From Terfezia claveryi (taxonomy: Eukaryota; Ascomycota; Pezizomycetes; Pezizales; Pezizaceae), in contig WHUX01000349.1 of assembly GCA_015179025.1 (NCBI GenBank), positions 1 through 40,109 on the forward strand: DNA of 40,109 nt, in the 5' to 3' direction. A program made the position numbers and the translations under genes. Below are positions 18,407 through 29,420 of the stretch, piece by piece. Numbering within the stretch: position 1 is the first letter of the stretch; each line of letters starts with the position of its first letter. The notes under the pieces were generated by a model. The model saw only the letters and a program-made list of their open reading frames with translations, made no database searches and had not been told where the DNA came from.

Positions 18407-19238
18407 TTTTTTTTAACTCACTTACCTAATCTTTACTCTTAAATCCAAGGCCTGATCAACCTTCGGATACCTTCATTACACTGACGCAAGTGTATAAAAT
18501 TCGACACCCAAGTGCACACATAAAATCGATATCATTATTTAACTAGCTAGCCAACAAAAAATCCAACAAACGAGACATCAGACTCTCAACTGCAGAATAT
18601 CAACAAAAGACTTAGAAGCAAGCTAAGCAGAGCTCTAACGGGCATTGGTATCCCACATTAAACAATCCCACCCTCATTCACAACACTTTTCCCAATAAGA
18701 TCGACAACTCATATTGTACTTCTGGCAACCGCCATTACATCTGTACCTGTAAATCCAGTACACCATTGAAAAACCGGCCCCCCAGGTCCCAGGAATAATT
18801 GGTCTAAACAACTAAGCGTCACAATCCCAAGGCTCAAATCTCACTGCCTCCACTGCAGCCATTTCCTCCAGAATTGAATTACTTCCATCAGAACCTTCCT
18901 TAGGCCCAGACATCTCTACCAATACCTCTGCGCCCCCAACGTCTACCTCAACACACCAATCAGAAAAAGTGACACTCTTGCCGGAAGAACTATAACTAGA
19001 TTCTAGACCAGTAGACGAAGAAAAACCAGGACTATAAGAAACATCAGGATCCTGACATCTAGCCTCACCAGCCGCGTAAGCCACTGAGCCAACAGAACCA
19101 TCAGTCTAACGGAGATCATGATGATCATCAGCCACCACACCATCAGCACAGAAAGGTGCTAAAGAAGAAAAGTAACATGACGATCGTATTGTATAACCAG
19201 CTATATTTGGTTGTGGACAGATGACGAAATCAGACATA
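18407..19238 (+). other. Leader of A2
   Basis: The leader starts TTTTTTTTAACTCACTTACC directly at the LTR, so there is no TGG-type primer site. The conserved 17-mer aaggcctgatcaacctt is at 18447-18463, 40 nt from the LTR. The downstream 400 bp carries the antisense ORF. Its length is unusual for a leader. Confidence 0.6.
18812..19237 (-). pseudogene. Antisense ORF head-to-head with gag (A2 copy, one stop)
   Basis: The frame starts ATG at 19237, one base from the gag ATG on the other strand (CAT-A-ATG). It reads MSDFVICPQPNIAGYTIRSSCYFSSLA, is broken by one TAG stop at about 19107, and continues TDGSVGSVAYAAGEARCQDPDVSYSPGFSSS, then SGKSVTFSDWCVEVDVGGAEVLVEMS, to a stop at 18812. The A1 copy (32742-33116) is open where this one is broken and vice versa. 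No recognised domain; rich in Ser, acidic in the middle. The hand-counted codon-position differences between the two copies (18, 15 and 14 at positions 1, 2 and 3) show no selection since their divergence. The frame may be ancestral coding sequence or chance. Confidence 0.35.
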
Positions 19239-20984
19239 ATGGTATCTGAACTTAGTAAGAAGACTAAGAGGTCGAGACAGTTAACTATATTACTCGAAGA
19301 TATTAAAAAATTAGTAGAAGAAACTTCTAAAAAGACCAGATTTATAGTTCCTAATACAGAAAGGGAAATAAATCTGCCCATGGATATAGAATTAGGAGAA
19401 CCAGGTGGAGCAGGAACGAAACTATATTTTAGTATGGCTTTACCTCTCGCACCAGAAGAATTTTGGGACAAACATCTTCCAACAATTGAGGAGATTTTGA
19501 AATATACTCGCTCAATGGGACATGCCCAACAGTATCATCCTGATGATACTCGACTCTTAATGGAAGCCATAGCAAAACACTACTTATGGCTAACACCTTA
19601 CCCATTCAAAGAAGAAGACTTAGAAATGAACGTATTTTTAAGTAAAGAATTAAGGAAACCTGTTGTTCCACTTTTAAGGAAACCGAATTGGGTAATAAAT
19701 AACTGGGAAGAAATAATGGCATTCATGATGAGCGGCACTCATCTAGAAGAATCAGCACATACCGCGGAGGATTTTTTCAATCCTAGCAAAGAACTTCCAG
19801 GAGCGTTCCTGAGAACACCAAAAGATCAATCGAAAGCAAAGGTCGAGCACCTGAGACACCAGAAAGGAGGACTGGGTCAGCCAAAGAACTAGACGACAAA
19901 GACCAACCACCAGAAGATATAGAATTACCAGAAGACGATGATGATCTAGATACAGAACTAGACAAACAGAAACAGAAAACACAAGGAGGAGGACGAGACC
20001 CCGATGATAGTGGAGATGATAGCTCGGACTCTGATAAGGCATCATCAGTTGCAAGTCAAACTCTTAAAAGAAAACCCAAACGAGGAAAATCAGTTGAACA
20101 CCAGCAATGGGAATCTACAACAGGAATGGTTACAATGGGTAACCATGAAGCAATGAATGCTTTAAAAGGAATAAAGATTGATATGCCAGAAAAATTAAGA
20201 GGAGAAGACAAAAAATGGCAAGACTCGCAATATTTTGACTCTTGGGCCACAGCAATGCAACGTTGGTTTGTTCTCAAAAGAATAGATTTAGAAGGCGCTT
20301 CAGCTCTGGAAATTGTTGGATTCAGAATGGAAGGAAGCGCGCTCACTACTTATAATCAGTTCCTAAGAAAAAAGGAAAGAATGCGACATTCTTTGGTTTC
20401 ATACTAGCGCTAAGGGATTTTCTGATACCCTCTACTAGTAAGGACATTTTGTGGAAACAATGGGAGACAGCCACACCATACAAGGACGGACATCATATGG
20501 GAATCAAACAGTTTGCCAACTGGCTTACTGAAATGCAAATTAAATTGATTAATAAGGATGGCAAACAAGCAATATCGCAAGAAGTAAAAAGAAGAAAGTT
20601 TCTTAATTACCTGCTGCCATATATGTCAGCTATATTAATTTCTTTAATCAAAGAAGAATGGTCATATGATCAGCTCGTACATCAAGCGGAGTTATATGAA
20701 GCTTCCAAGAAGGATATTGCCCCACCATCCACAACAAATACATCCCGACGACAACACCCTCAGAATGAAAATAAAGTCACGGTCCACGCAGGGACCAGAA
20801 TCAACGACAAAAAACAGGATTTAATCCTAGCAGCAATCCCAACACCAAACCCAACACAGAAAATCGGAAGGACTCAGATTGGGACACCATCACAAAAAAA
20901 TTGGACCAGAAGACAAAGATGTAATTAATTAGAGACAAGAAATGTCTATGTGGTTGGAACCCTGGACACTCCTATTAGGACTGT
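19239..20984 (+). pseudogene. Broken gag of A2 with CCHC knuckle
   Basis: An upstream ATG at 19221 gives six extra residues, but A1 has ACG there, so the conserved start is 19239 (MVSELSKKTKRSRQL; A1 reads MASELSKKTKRSR). The first frame runs to 19892 (capsid-like: MDIELGEPGGAGTKLYFSMAL, RKPNWVINNWEEIMAF). It continues in other frames at 20126-20407 (MPEKLRGEDKKWQDSQYFDSW, the zone before the second capsid half) and 20449-20928 (KQFANWLTEMQIKLINKDGKQ). The nucleocapsid knuckle at 20943-20984 has Cys, Gly, His and Cys in the C-x2-C-x4-H-x4-C pattern but is damaged: a TAG inside and a base swap displacing the second Cys. A1 has a TAG at the neighbouring codon. The protein is long for a Gypsy gag, about 580 codons. 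Confidence 0.8.
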
Positions 20985-21119
20985 AGGAAACGAAAAAATA
21001 AGGTACCCATGCGTACAGCCGCACAAGATTTAGCTATGCCGATAGCCACTAAGGATAAAAACAACAAGGATAAAATTAAGGAACGACCCTTGTCAAGACA
21101 GGTACCAGATTTTAGCAAG

Positions 21120-21430
21120 GTATTCGTTAAAGCTAACAATACCCCGCACTAGCTTTAATTGATCTCCAAACGAAGGGAGGAGACTTAATCAATTCTCAAT
21201 TTGTACACCTATACAAAATATCAACTAGAAGTATCGAGAAGAAATCAGTAAATACTGCAATTAAAGGCTCAAAAGGAACGATAGACAAAGCTTGTACTAT
21301 CAAACTTGATTGGATAGGTTATGTAGAAGAACGAACGTTCTATATAGCTCATTTGACTGGATGGGACATGATACTAGGAGAACCTGCTCTCAGTAAAGTG
21401 CGAGCAATAATTCCTGCCCATCAGGAACCA
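21120..21430 (+). pseudogene. Protease of A2 with unusual active-site motif
   Basis: Around the Asp at 21161-21163 the frame reads ALIDLQTKGGDLINSQF, followed about 70 codons later by LTGWDMILGEPALSKV, the flap/I-L-G region of retropepsins. The A1 copy reads PALIDLQTKGENLINSQF. The normal D-S/T-G-A triad is therefore D-L-Q-T-K-G in both copies, so it is a family trait and not a random mutation. Placement between the gag knuckle and RT is canonical. Whether it still works as an aspartic protease is unknown. Confidence 0.7.
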
Positions 21431-21639
21431 GTTACTATGCAACCGGAAAATATTCCTCGATTCCAGCTAAGTGTATGGAAAGGATCTAGAACTATAGCGA
21501 ATAGTATAAGATCAGCATATACTCAGGTCATCTGCGAATCAGTTACAGATTATTGTGAACCGGATAATTGGAAAATATTAGTGACACAGAAGAAACCGAT
21601 TCAGAAAGAGAACTCGTGACAGCTGTTTCTACGGTACAG

Positions 21640-22590
21640 AAACAATTCAACCCTGTAACGGAGTTTCCCTTATTATTTCCCAAGACAATTCCACGGGAAT
21701 TACCTCCACTAAGAAAAATTAATCACTCTATCAAACCAAAAGCAGGAACTACTTGGATACCAAAATGGCGATCTTCAGGACATCGATTTAGACAACAAAT
21801 TCATGACAAATTAGTCGAAGAAGAAGCATCAGGTCGCATATATAGAGTAGAAAATGACACAAATGCTGTAGTCATGTTCACTATCCCTAAACGAGATAAA
21901 CCGGAAGAAGCCAGACATGTCAATGACTATCGAGACCGCAATTTAGCCATCGAACCGGACCACACCCCATTGCCAGATATTAATGAAGCAATTGAACTAG
22001 TAGCGGAGAATCCCATTTGGACTAACTCGACTTAGCCGACAGATTTTTTAATATCAGGAACAATAAAGAATCTGAGCAACACTCTACCTTTTTATGTCAC
22101 ATGGATATTTCAGAAGTAGAGTTATGCAATAAGGGGATCGTAACGCACCTGCTACCATGGTTCGCATTATGCATAAATTTTTAAGGACATGGTCTATAAA
22201 AATTTAATCATCTATATTGATGATATTATTATATTCTCCAAAACGTATAAGAACATGTAGAATTATTAAGAAAGTACTTCAACGTCTATAGGACGAGAAA
22301 TTTTATCTCAAAGAAAGCAAATGCCAGTTCTTTACTACAAGATTGGAAATCTTAGGACACATTTTGATATCAGATAGATTACATGTAGACCCGAAGAAGA
22401 GAACTACTATATTAACATTTGCAACTCCTACAAGAAAAAAGGATCTTAGAGGATTTCTTGGAATCGTTAATTATCTAGCAGATTTATTCTTGACTTGGCA
22501 TCGTATGCGAGCACCCTGTAGAACTGCAAGGAGAAACAAAGAAATGGGAATGGACAGATACTCATAATGCAGCATTTGAAAATCTTAAGG
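21640..22590 (+). pseudogene. Broken reverse transcriptase of A2
   Basis: 21568-22035 has the N-terminal RT (INHSIKPKAGTTWIPKWR, VVMFTIPKRDKPEEARHVNDYRDRN, PLPDINEAIELVAENPIW). It stops just before the L-D-L-A-D strand (with the first catalytic Asp), which is in another frame. The catalytic Y-I-D-D is at 22213-22224 (NLIIYIDDIIIFS). The thumb/connection follows (LEILGHILISDRL, RKKDLRGFLGIVNYL) in 22343-22567. Frames are broken by several stops, most of them TAG or TAA, where the other copies have Trp or Gln. Confidence 0.85.
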
Positions 22591-22595
22591 AACTC

Positions 22596-23035
22596 GTGAA
22601 TTCCCCACATGTTTTAAAACCCTGGAATAATGAATCTACCGAACCCAAGTATTTAGTCTGTGATGCTAGTGATGTAGAACTAGGATCTTGGATAGGTCAA
22701 GGACTGTTGACGCACATCAGACCATCATGCTTCCACTCTAGAAAATTTAATCCAGCACAACTCAATTATCCTACCTTTCAAAAGGAATTATTAGCGATTA
22801 TTGACTCATTAAAATTTTTTGAAGCACAATTGAGAGGTCACAAGTTCACTATCCTTACCGACCACAAACAGTTAGTAACCTTCCATACTCAAATGCCTGC
22901 AAGTCAAAAATTGAGGCGATGGCAAGATTACCTAATAGAATTTGATACAGACATACAGCATACCGCAGGAAAGGAAAATTTGATAGCAGACACTCTATCA
23001 AGAAAGCATAAATACTTGGACACTCCTACCACCGA
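22596..23035 (+). pseudogene. RNase H domain of A2
   Basis: The first 140 codons of a 382-codon open frame (22596-23744). Visible catalytic positions are Asp in YLVCDASDVELG, Glu in FQKELLAI, Asp in FTILTDHK, and Asp in NLIADTLSRKH. A1 has Asn for the first Asp (VCNASD) and A3 Asn for the third (LTNHK), so A2 preserves the most complete set. It is the intact start of a longer frame that continues into the Cys/His module. Confidence 0.85.
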
Positions 23036-24370
23036 GGACGATTATATTTCCAACAGCATCGATCCTCCTAACCATACCTACAACCGCAACATCTCTACCA
23101 ATGCTTTAAGAACTTTCCACTTACTAGAAACCTCTACCCAGAACAATATGGTTTCTCGCGGAGCTATCAATTTCAAGCATGTCGACTGCGACTTCAACAA
23201 ATGTCGTGGAAGAGCTGAAGAACTTGGACACCATATCTTCTGTCCATACTTCGAAGGTATCCAGGACGAAGAAAGCGAATATGATATAATGAAGGAAGAA
23301 GAGTCCTCAAACGATGAGACTCTATCCACTATACCAGAAGAAGTTTTCAGTGGGCCTCTATCTTCTGAAAACGCACAACAAAATACCCTCGCTCCTGAAG
23401 AAGCGAAAGAAATTGCTATCAACCTAGCTCATAGCAATTGGCAACATCACAAAAGGATGCACTGGTCTTTTTGCCGCGATTTTTACTGTCTAGCTCATGG
23501 CAGCTACCACGCCATGAACAACTGCATGTTCACCATCGAAACATATGCAATCTGCAACCACCACGGACATAGCAGTTTGAACTGTGACCTGACAGCCTCA
23601 GTTCTTAAGAAGGAGAAGGAATTCCTTACGACTCGTATTGCGCATATCTTATCCACAAATGAGCCTCAAAAGGAACTAGCACTAGTACAACAAACGCCAG
23701 CTTATCCACCTCCACCAGCTCTCAGCCGAGAAGAAGCTATCTAGGAAATCGGAGAATGGGCAAAAAGATGGATTACCAACAAGCCGACATGACCCACTCT
23801 CCAACCCAGCATTCAGTTCAGTAACCCTACCGAACAGATGACTAACCGACAAATGGAACAGGAGATCATGGATACTCCTGTTGCCCCACAACAACCATAG
23901 AATGCATCTCAACAACCAGCTGCAACCGCTAGCAGCAGTAACGCAATTCCAATCAACACCGCCGCCGTCACTACTCGTTCTAAAAAGAGAGTAGCCATAG
24001 ACGAAGATTTACCCTCCTTCATTCAAGATACTAAGACCTCCAGACAGCGTTGTGATTTCTGTAAATTCTCAAGACATAATACTTCTACATGCAAGAAGAA
24101 GAAACCCACGCACAATGACTTCAACATAAGGATCGAACCGACCCTCAATACGCTCATTGAAGAGAAATATATCAGCGACGGATGGGAAGACAATAAGGAC
24201 TACATCATCACACAGTGGCTTGACCAAGGCACAGGTATGAAAGCCACATATCAATCATATATGAAAGTATGTCCTATCTGGAAGAACTACTATGATACCT
24301 TTGTGAACCGTAAGGATCATAGAAGAAGAAACGGATTTTTGTATATTAAGAACTAACAAGGACAATAAAG
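23036..24370 (+). CDS. Cys/His-rich module between RNase H and integrase, with CCHC knuckle
   Basis: This block of about 1.3 kb follows the RNase H and precedes the integrase zinc domain, a position where Gypsy elements usually have only a short tether. Three Cys/His clusters are visible. (1) HVDCDFNKCRGRAEELGHHIFC (about 23180-23245, listed here by its key residues C-x4-C-x11-H-H-x2-C). (2) FCRDFYCLAHGSYH followed by MNNC and ICNHHGHSSLNC (23472-23585). (3) After a Pro/Gln/Ser-rich stretch, a canonical knuckle C-DF-C-KFSR-H-NTST-C (24051-24092) followed by basic KKKK. The first open frame ends at 23744; the rest is in another frame with stops. A1 and A3 carry the same module (27520-28960 and 37200-38640), so it belongs to the family. 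Likely nucleic-acid binding; real function unknown. Confidence 0.65.
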
Positions 24371-24377
24371 ATTAGTC

Positions 24378-25530
24378 TTGGCTTCTACCTTTAACATCGA
24401 AGGTAAGAACTATCTTGAATTGGTTATTAAAGATACACATGAAGCAACCGCTTATGGTGGCATTGAAAAAATGATGAAATATCTTACTGACCAATATGAT
24501 TGCCAGTCCTTTGCAGAACCAACTAAGGACTATATCAGAAGTTGTGATACTTGTCAATGGACAAAGTATTCCAACAAGGCGCCACTTGGACTCGTAACCC
24601 CGTTACATGTACCAAGTAGGCCATAGACTGACATATCGATGGATTTTCTTAAGTTAGCACCCGTGTTTACTAAGTGTTCAATTTTGTACCCGAATATTCC
24701 TGTTGAAGAAGATCATATAGTTTGTATTTCACGACTTTGGACGATTGTCGATAGACAATCAGGATTCAAGTTTCTTATTCCTGTCTCAGATAATTTCACA
24801 GCAGAACAATGTACTGCTACCTTTGATACTCATGTAGTCCCGACTATGGGATACCCTTTCTGTATTGTTTTTGACCACGACACTCTTTTTATGTCAACGC
24901 ACTTTCAAGATTAGGCTAGGAATAAAGGAATCAAGTTGGAACCGTCTACCGCATATCATCCACGTACAAACAGACAATCGGAAATTGTGAACAAAGAAAT
25001 TCTACAAGTAGCAAGAGCCTGTAAAATCGAAGGATTTGATTGGCTACAGAAACTACCAGAGATACAGTTGAAACTCAACTCTAGGTATAATGCCGCTAGA
25101 TAGAATAGTCCCTTTTCCATACTATTTGGATTTAATGTACATCTTGGCGTATCGATACTTCTATACCCCATTAATGCATATGTACTAGCAAATAAACGTC
25201 ATGAAGTAATGTCTAAAAACCTATATGACGCCAAGAAGACACAAGCATCTTAAGCGAACAAACGACTACCCAATACAGCCAAATTTTCAGTCAGACAACA
25301 AGTTATGCTTTCCTCAGAAAATATCAACCTATCGAACGTCTCACCTAAACTCAAACCAAAATGGCTAGGCCCATTTCCCATAATTTCTAGTAATAGGAAA
25401 TGCAATAACTATAGCCTAGACCTATCCAGTCAACTTGACCTCCACCTCATATATAATACTTTTCATATTAGCAAACTCAAACCATACTACAAAAACGATC
25501 CCACCCAGTTCCCTTAGAGACAATCTCAGG
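24378..25530 (+). pseudogene. Broken integrase of A2
   Basis: 24378-24626 has the zinc-binding region: THEATAYGGIEKMMKYL (the second His is Tyr here; A1 has HEATTHGG), then SCDTCQWTK. 24639-24914 gives the core: SMDFLKLAPVF (first Asp), WTIVDRQSGFKFLIP, and CIVFDHDTLF (second Asp). After a TAG in place of Trp it continues GIKLEPSTAYHPRTNRQSEIVNKE (Glu). 25305-25517 is the C-terminal SH3-like part (KPKWLGPFPIISSN, HISKLKPYY). The D,D,E residues are all visible but at least four stops interrupt the frame; two sit at TGG codons in the sister copies. Confidence 0.85.
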
Positions 25531-25550
25531 AACCAGAACCAATTCAAGAA

Positions 25551-25690
25551 GATCGTTATGAAGTTGAAAAGATATTAGAATTCAGAACAGCTCCTCGAAC
25601 TGGAGAAAGACAATATAAGGTCAGATAGCTAGGATACTCTCCTAAATATGATTCCTGGATAAATGCCAAGGATATCACCACCGAAATTCT
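25551..25690 (+). pseudogene. Chromodomain of A2
   Basis: Reading RYEVEKILEFRTAP, then RQYKVR-stop-LGYSPKYDSW and INAKDI. The Trp of the K-V-R-W-L-G-Y core is a TAG stop here but TGG in A1 and A3. The C-terminal extension is strongly basic (FKRRRRTKGKQGPR). Chromodomains on integrase tails steer insertion toward marked chromatin, consistent with the nested pattern. Confidence 0.8.
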
Positions 25691-25938
25691 TCAAGACTTC
25701 TGGATGACCGGAAGCATGGAAGGTACATTCAAGAGACGTCGAAGGACTAAAGGAAAACAAGGACCACGAACTAGAGATGAGACCCAAGCTCTCATCCAAC
25801 AAGAACAAGATAGAATCATGAGTCAAGGAAACACTAAGGATATTCATGTTAATGCTAATGTATTAACAATGCATTAAATCTTAGGATGTATGGAAACCAA
25901 TATGGCAGAACGAAAGAAGTAAGAATAGGAAATCCTTC

Positions 25939-25950
25939 TATATGGGGAAG
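25939..25950 (+). promoter_or_regulatory. Polypurine tract of A2
   Basis: TATATGGGGAAG directly precedes the 3' LTR (TGTAATGG) and is the plus-strand primer site. The same sequence in complement borders the A1 and A3 3' LTRs. Confidence 0.85.
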
Positions 25951-26630
25951 TGTAATGGAGAACGTTGTTTCATTGCTTATATAATTGATTATATACTTTT
26001 GTATTTCCTATATTACTACTATGTTATGTAACTAAGCCTCTCGGTTGAAGGACTAGCCTTCTACCACCTCCTATTGCTTTATAAGCGTCCATAGCATGCG
26101 GAATTTGCCATGGGAACTTCCATGGAACTTGCCATATGAGCACACCCTCATTATGGCCGCATGACCTCTGTTTAAAGGCATTTGACTCATTACTATAGCC
26201 ACATGACCATTATTTAAGGCGTGTGACTCATTACTATAGCCACATGACCCTTTTTGTACAGCACACCACCTTCTGGGGTGCCACCCTTTATTGTATTTAT
26301 TTCCTTAGTCATCAGATCTCAGACGAGTATAAATAGGCCGCTGGATTCCCTCTGGAATCTACAGAAAGACAAGAAGCAATCAAGCAAGCACTCAGAGCAA
26401 GCAAGCCTATATTCTGATCAGATCAAGATCATATGGCTTAGATAGCATAAATCATATAAGATAGATTACACCAGTTAATTACTGTTCCCTTCGGGAATGT
26501 CCCACATAGTAATCTCCCTACCCTTCTGAGGTCTTACCTCAGCAGAACCGAAATACACAAACGTTCATGCCTACGGATATAGATTGTATAAATGGTACCG
26601 AATGAATACTGTCTAGTACCATTCATTACA
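25951..26630 (+). repeat. 3' LTR of A2
   Basis: 680 bp, TGTAATGGAGAACG...CATTCATTACA, with TATAAATA at 26328-26335 and the GTTCCC-TTC-GGGAAt hairpin at about 26483 (one base changed). Confidence 0.95.
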
Positions 26631-26635
26631 GCTAT

Positions 26636-27520
26636 ATAGGGTAGTCGTTTGTTTGCTTGAGATGCTTGAGTCTTCTTGGTGTCATATAGGTTTTTAGACA
26701 TTTCCTCATGACGTTTATTCACTGGTATATATGCATTAAAGGGGTATGGAAGTATCGATATACCAAGATGTGCATTAAAACCAAACAGTGTGGAAAAGGG
26801 ACTATTCTGTCTAGTGGCATCATACCTAGAGTTAAGTTTCAACTGTATCTGTGGTTGTTTCTGTAGCCAATCAAATTCTTTGATTTTACAGGCTCTTGCT
26901 ACTTGTAGAATTTCTTTGTTCACAATTTGCGATTGTCTATCTGCACGTGGATGATATGCAGTGGATGGTTCCAACTTGATTCCTTTATTCCTAGCCCAAT
27001 CTTGAAAGTGTATTGACATAAAAAGAGTGTCACAGTCAAAAACAATACAGAAAGGGTATCCCATAGTCGGGACTACGTGAGTATCAAAGGTAGCAGTACA
27101 TTATTCTGCTGTGAAATTATTTGAGACAGGAATAAGAAACTTGAATCCTGACTGTCTATTGAAAATCGTCCAAAGTCATGAAATACAAACCATGTGATCT
27201 TCTTTAACAGGAATATTCAGGTACAAAATTGAACACTTAGTAAATACAGGTGCTAACTTAAGAAAATCTATCAATATGTCAGTCCATAGCCTGCTTGGTA
27301 CATGTAATGGGGTTATGAGTCCAAGTGGTGCCTTGTTGGAATCCTTTTTCTGTTGACAAGTATCACAACTTTTGATATAGTCCTTAGTTGTTTCTACAAA
27401 GGACTGGCAATCATATCGGTCAGTAAGATATTTCATTGTTTTTTCAATGCCACCATGAGTGGTTGCTTCATGTGCATCTTTAAGAACCAATTCGAGATAG
27501 TTATTACCTTCGATATTAAA
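26636..27520 (-). pseudogene. Integrase of A1 (main part)
   Basis: 27490-27176 gives the zinc domain with both His and both Cys: AHEATTHGGIEKTMKYL and SCDTCQQKKDS. 27064-26534 gives the second half of the core (YPFCIVFDCDTLF; AYHPRADRQSQIVNKE, where the catalytic Glu is replaced by Gln) and the following helix. The chain continues at 17727 on the other side of A2. The Glu-to-Gln change would by itself disable the catalytic triad. Confidence 0.85.
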
Positions 27521-28960
27521 GGTAGAGGGTAAGACTAGTCTCCATTGTCCTTGTCAGTTCTTAACATACAAAAATCCATCTTTTCTTCTATGATCCTTAC
27601 GGTTCACAAAGGTATCATAGTAGTTCTTCCAAATAGAACATACTCTCATAAATGATTGATATGCGGCTTTCATACCTATACCTTAGTCAAGCCAGTGTGT
27701 AATGTAGTAGTTCTTGTCGTTCTCCCATCCGTCAGTAATGTGTTTCTCTTCAATTTGCTTGTTGAGGGTAAGTTCGATCTTTATGTTAAAATCATTGATA
27801 GTGGGTTTCTTCTCCTTGCAGGAAGAAGCATTATGTCCTGAAAACACATAGAAATCACAACACTGTCTGCAGGTCTTAGTGTCTTGAATAAAGAAGGGTG
27901 AATCTTTGTCAATGGCTACTCGCTTTTTAGAATGAGTGGTAATGGCAGTGGTGTTGATTGGAATTGGGTTACTGCTACTAGCTGTTGTACCTGGTTGTTG
28001 AGGTGCATTCTATGGTTGTTGTGGAGCAACAGGAGTATTCATGATCTTCTGTTTCATTCGTCAGGTGCTCATCTATTCGGTAGGGTAACTGAACTGAATG
28101 TTGGGTTAGAAAGTAGGTCGTGTCAGCTTGTTGGTAATCCATCATTTTGCCCATTTTCCGATTTCTTGGATAGCTTCTTCGTGGCTAAGAGCTTATGGAG
28201 GTGGATAAGCTGGCATTTGTTGTACTACTGCTAGTTTCTTTTTAGGCTCATTTGCAGATACGAGATGTGCAATACGAGTGGTAAGGAATTCCTTCTCCTT
28301 CTTAAGAACTGAGGCTGACAGGTCACAGCTCAAACTGCCATGTCTGTAGTGATTACAAATTGTATATGTTTCGACAGTGAACATATGATTGTTCATGGTA
28401 TGGGAGCTGCCATGAGCTGGACAGTAAAAATCTTGGCAAAAGGACCAGACCATCCTTTTATGTTGTTGCCAATTGCTTTGAGCCAAGTCAATAGCAATTC
28501 CCTTTGCTTCTTCGGGAGCGAGAAATTTTTGTTGAACATTTTCAGAAGAAGGAGGCCTATATCTTAGTACAAGAACTGTTAAAGGTTTGTTCTTGTTTAT
28601 ATTGGGTACACAAAAATACTAGCTGAAAACCTCTTCTAGTATAGTGGATAGAGTCTTATCATCTGAGGACTCTTCTTTCTTCATCATGTCATATTCACTT
28701 TCTTCATTCGGGATGCCCTTAAAGTATGGACAGAAGATATGTTGTCCAAGTTTTTCAGCTCTTCCACAATATTTGTTGTAGTCACAGTCAACATGCTTGA
28801 AATTGATAGCTCTGCAAGAAACCATATTGTTCTGAGTGTAGGTTTCTGGTAAGTGGAAATTTTTTAAAGCATTGGTAGAAATGTTGCGGTTGTAGGTGTG
28901 GTTAGGAGGATCGATGCTGTTGGAAATGTAATCGTCCTCAGTAGTGGGAGTATCCAAGTA
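27521..28960 (-). pseudogene. Cys/His-rich module of A1
   Basis: Same module as in A2. 28486-28193 reads FCQDFYCPAHGSSHTMNNHM and ICNHYRHGSLSCDL. The CCHC knuckle at 27818-27859 keeps Cys-1, His and Cys-4 but has Tyr (TAT) for the second Cys. Its continued recognisability in a decayed copy supports it as a family feature. Confidence 0.7.
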
Positions 28961-29420
28961 TTTATATTTTCTTGATAGAGCGTCTGCTATCAAATTTTCC
29001 TTTCTTGTGGTATACTGTATGTCTGTATCAAATTCCATTAGGTAATCTTGCCATCGCCTCAATTTTTGACTTGCAGGTATTTGAGTATGGAAGGTAACTA
29101 ATGGTTTATGGTCGGTAAGGATAGTGAACTTGTGACCTCTTAATTGTTCTTCAAAAAATTTAAATAAGTTAATAATTGCTAATAATTCTTTTTGAAAGAT
29201 AGGATAATTGAGTCGTACTGGATTAAATTTTCTAGAGTGGAAGCATGATAGTCTGATATACATTAATGGTCCTTGACCTATCCAAGATCCTAGTCGTACA
29301 TCACTAGCATTACAGACTAAATATTTGGGTTCTGTAGATTCATTATTCCAGGGTTTTAAAACATGTGGGGAATTTACGAGTTCCTTGAGTTTTTCAAATA
29401 CTGCATTATGAGTATCTATC
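28961..29420 (-). pseudogene. RNase H of A1
   Basis: The end of frame 29263-28619: NYPIFQKELLAIINLFKFF, FTILTDHKPLVTF, NLIADALSRKY. The first catalytic Asp is Asn (VCNASD, upstream of 29263 in another frame). Confidence 0.8.

Larger units (their letters stand above)
17728..26630 (+). mobile_element. Element A2: full-length family-A chromovirus (8.9 kb)
   Basis: The LTRs are 17728-18406 (679 bp) and 25951-26630 (680 bp), flanked by perfect GCTAT duplications (17723-17727 and 26631-26635). It is inserted in opposite orientation within the integrase gene of A1. The internal region is 7.5 kb, long for a Gypsy element because of an 830-bp leader and a 1.3-kb module between RNase H and integrase. 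A comparison of the first 300 bp of the two LTRs shows roughly 6% difference, so this is not a recent insertion. It is defective through stops and frameshifts in gag, RT and integrase. Confidence 0.97.
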
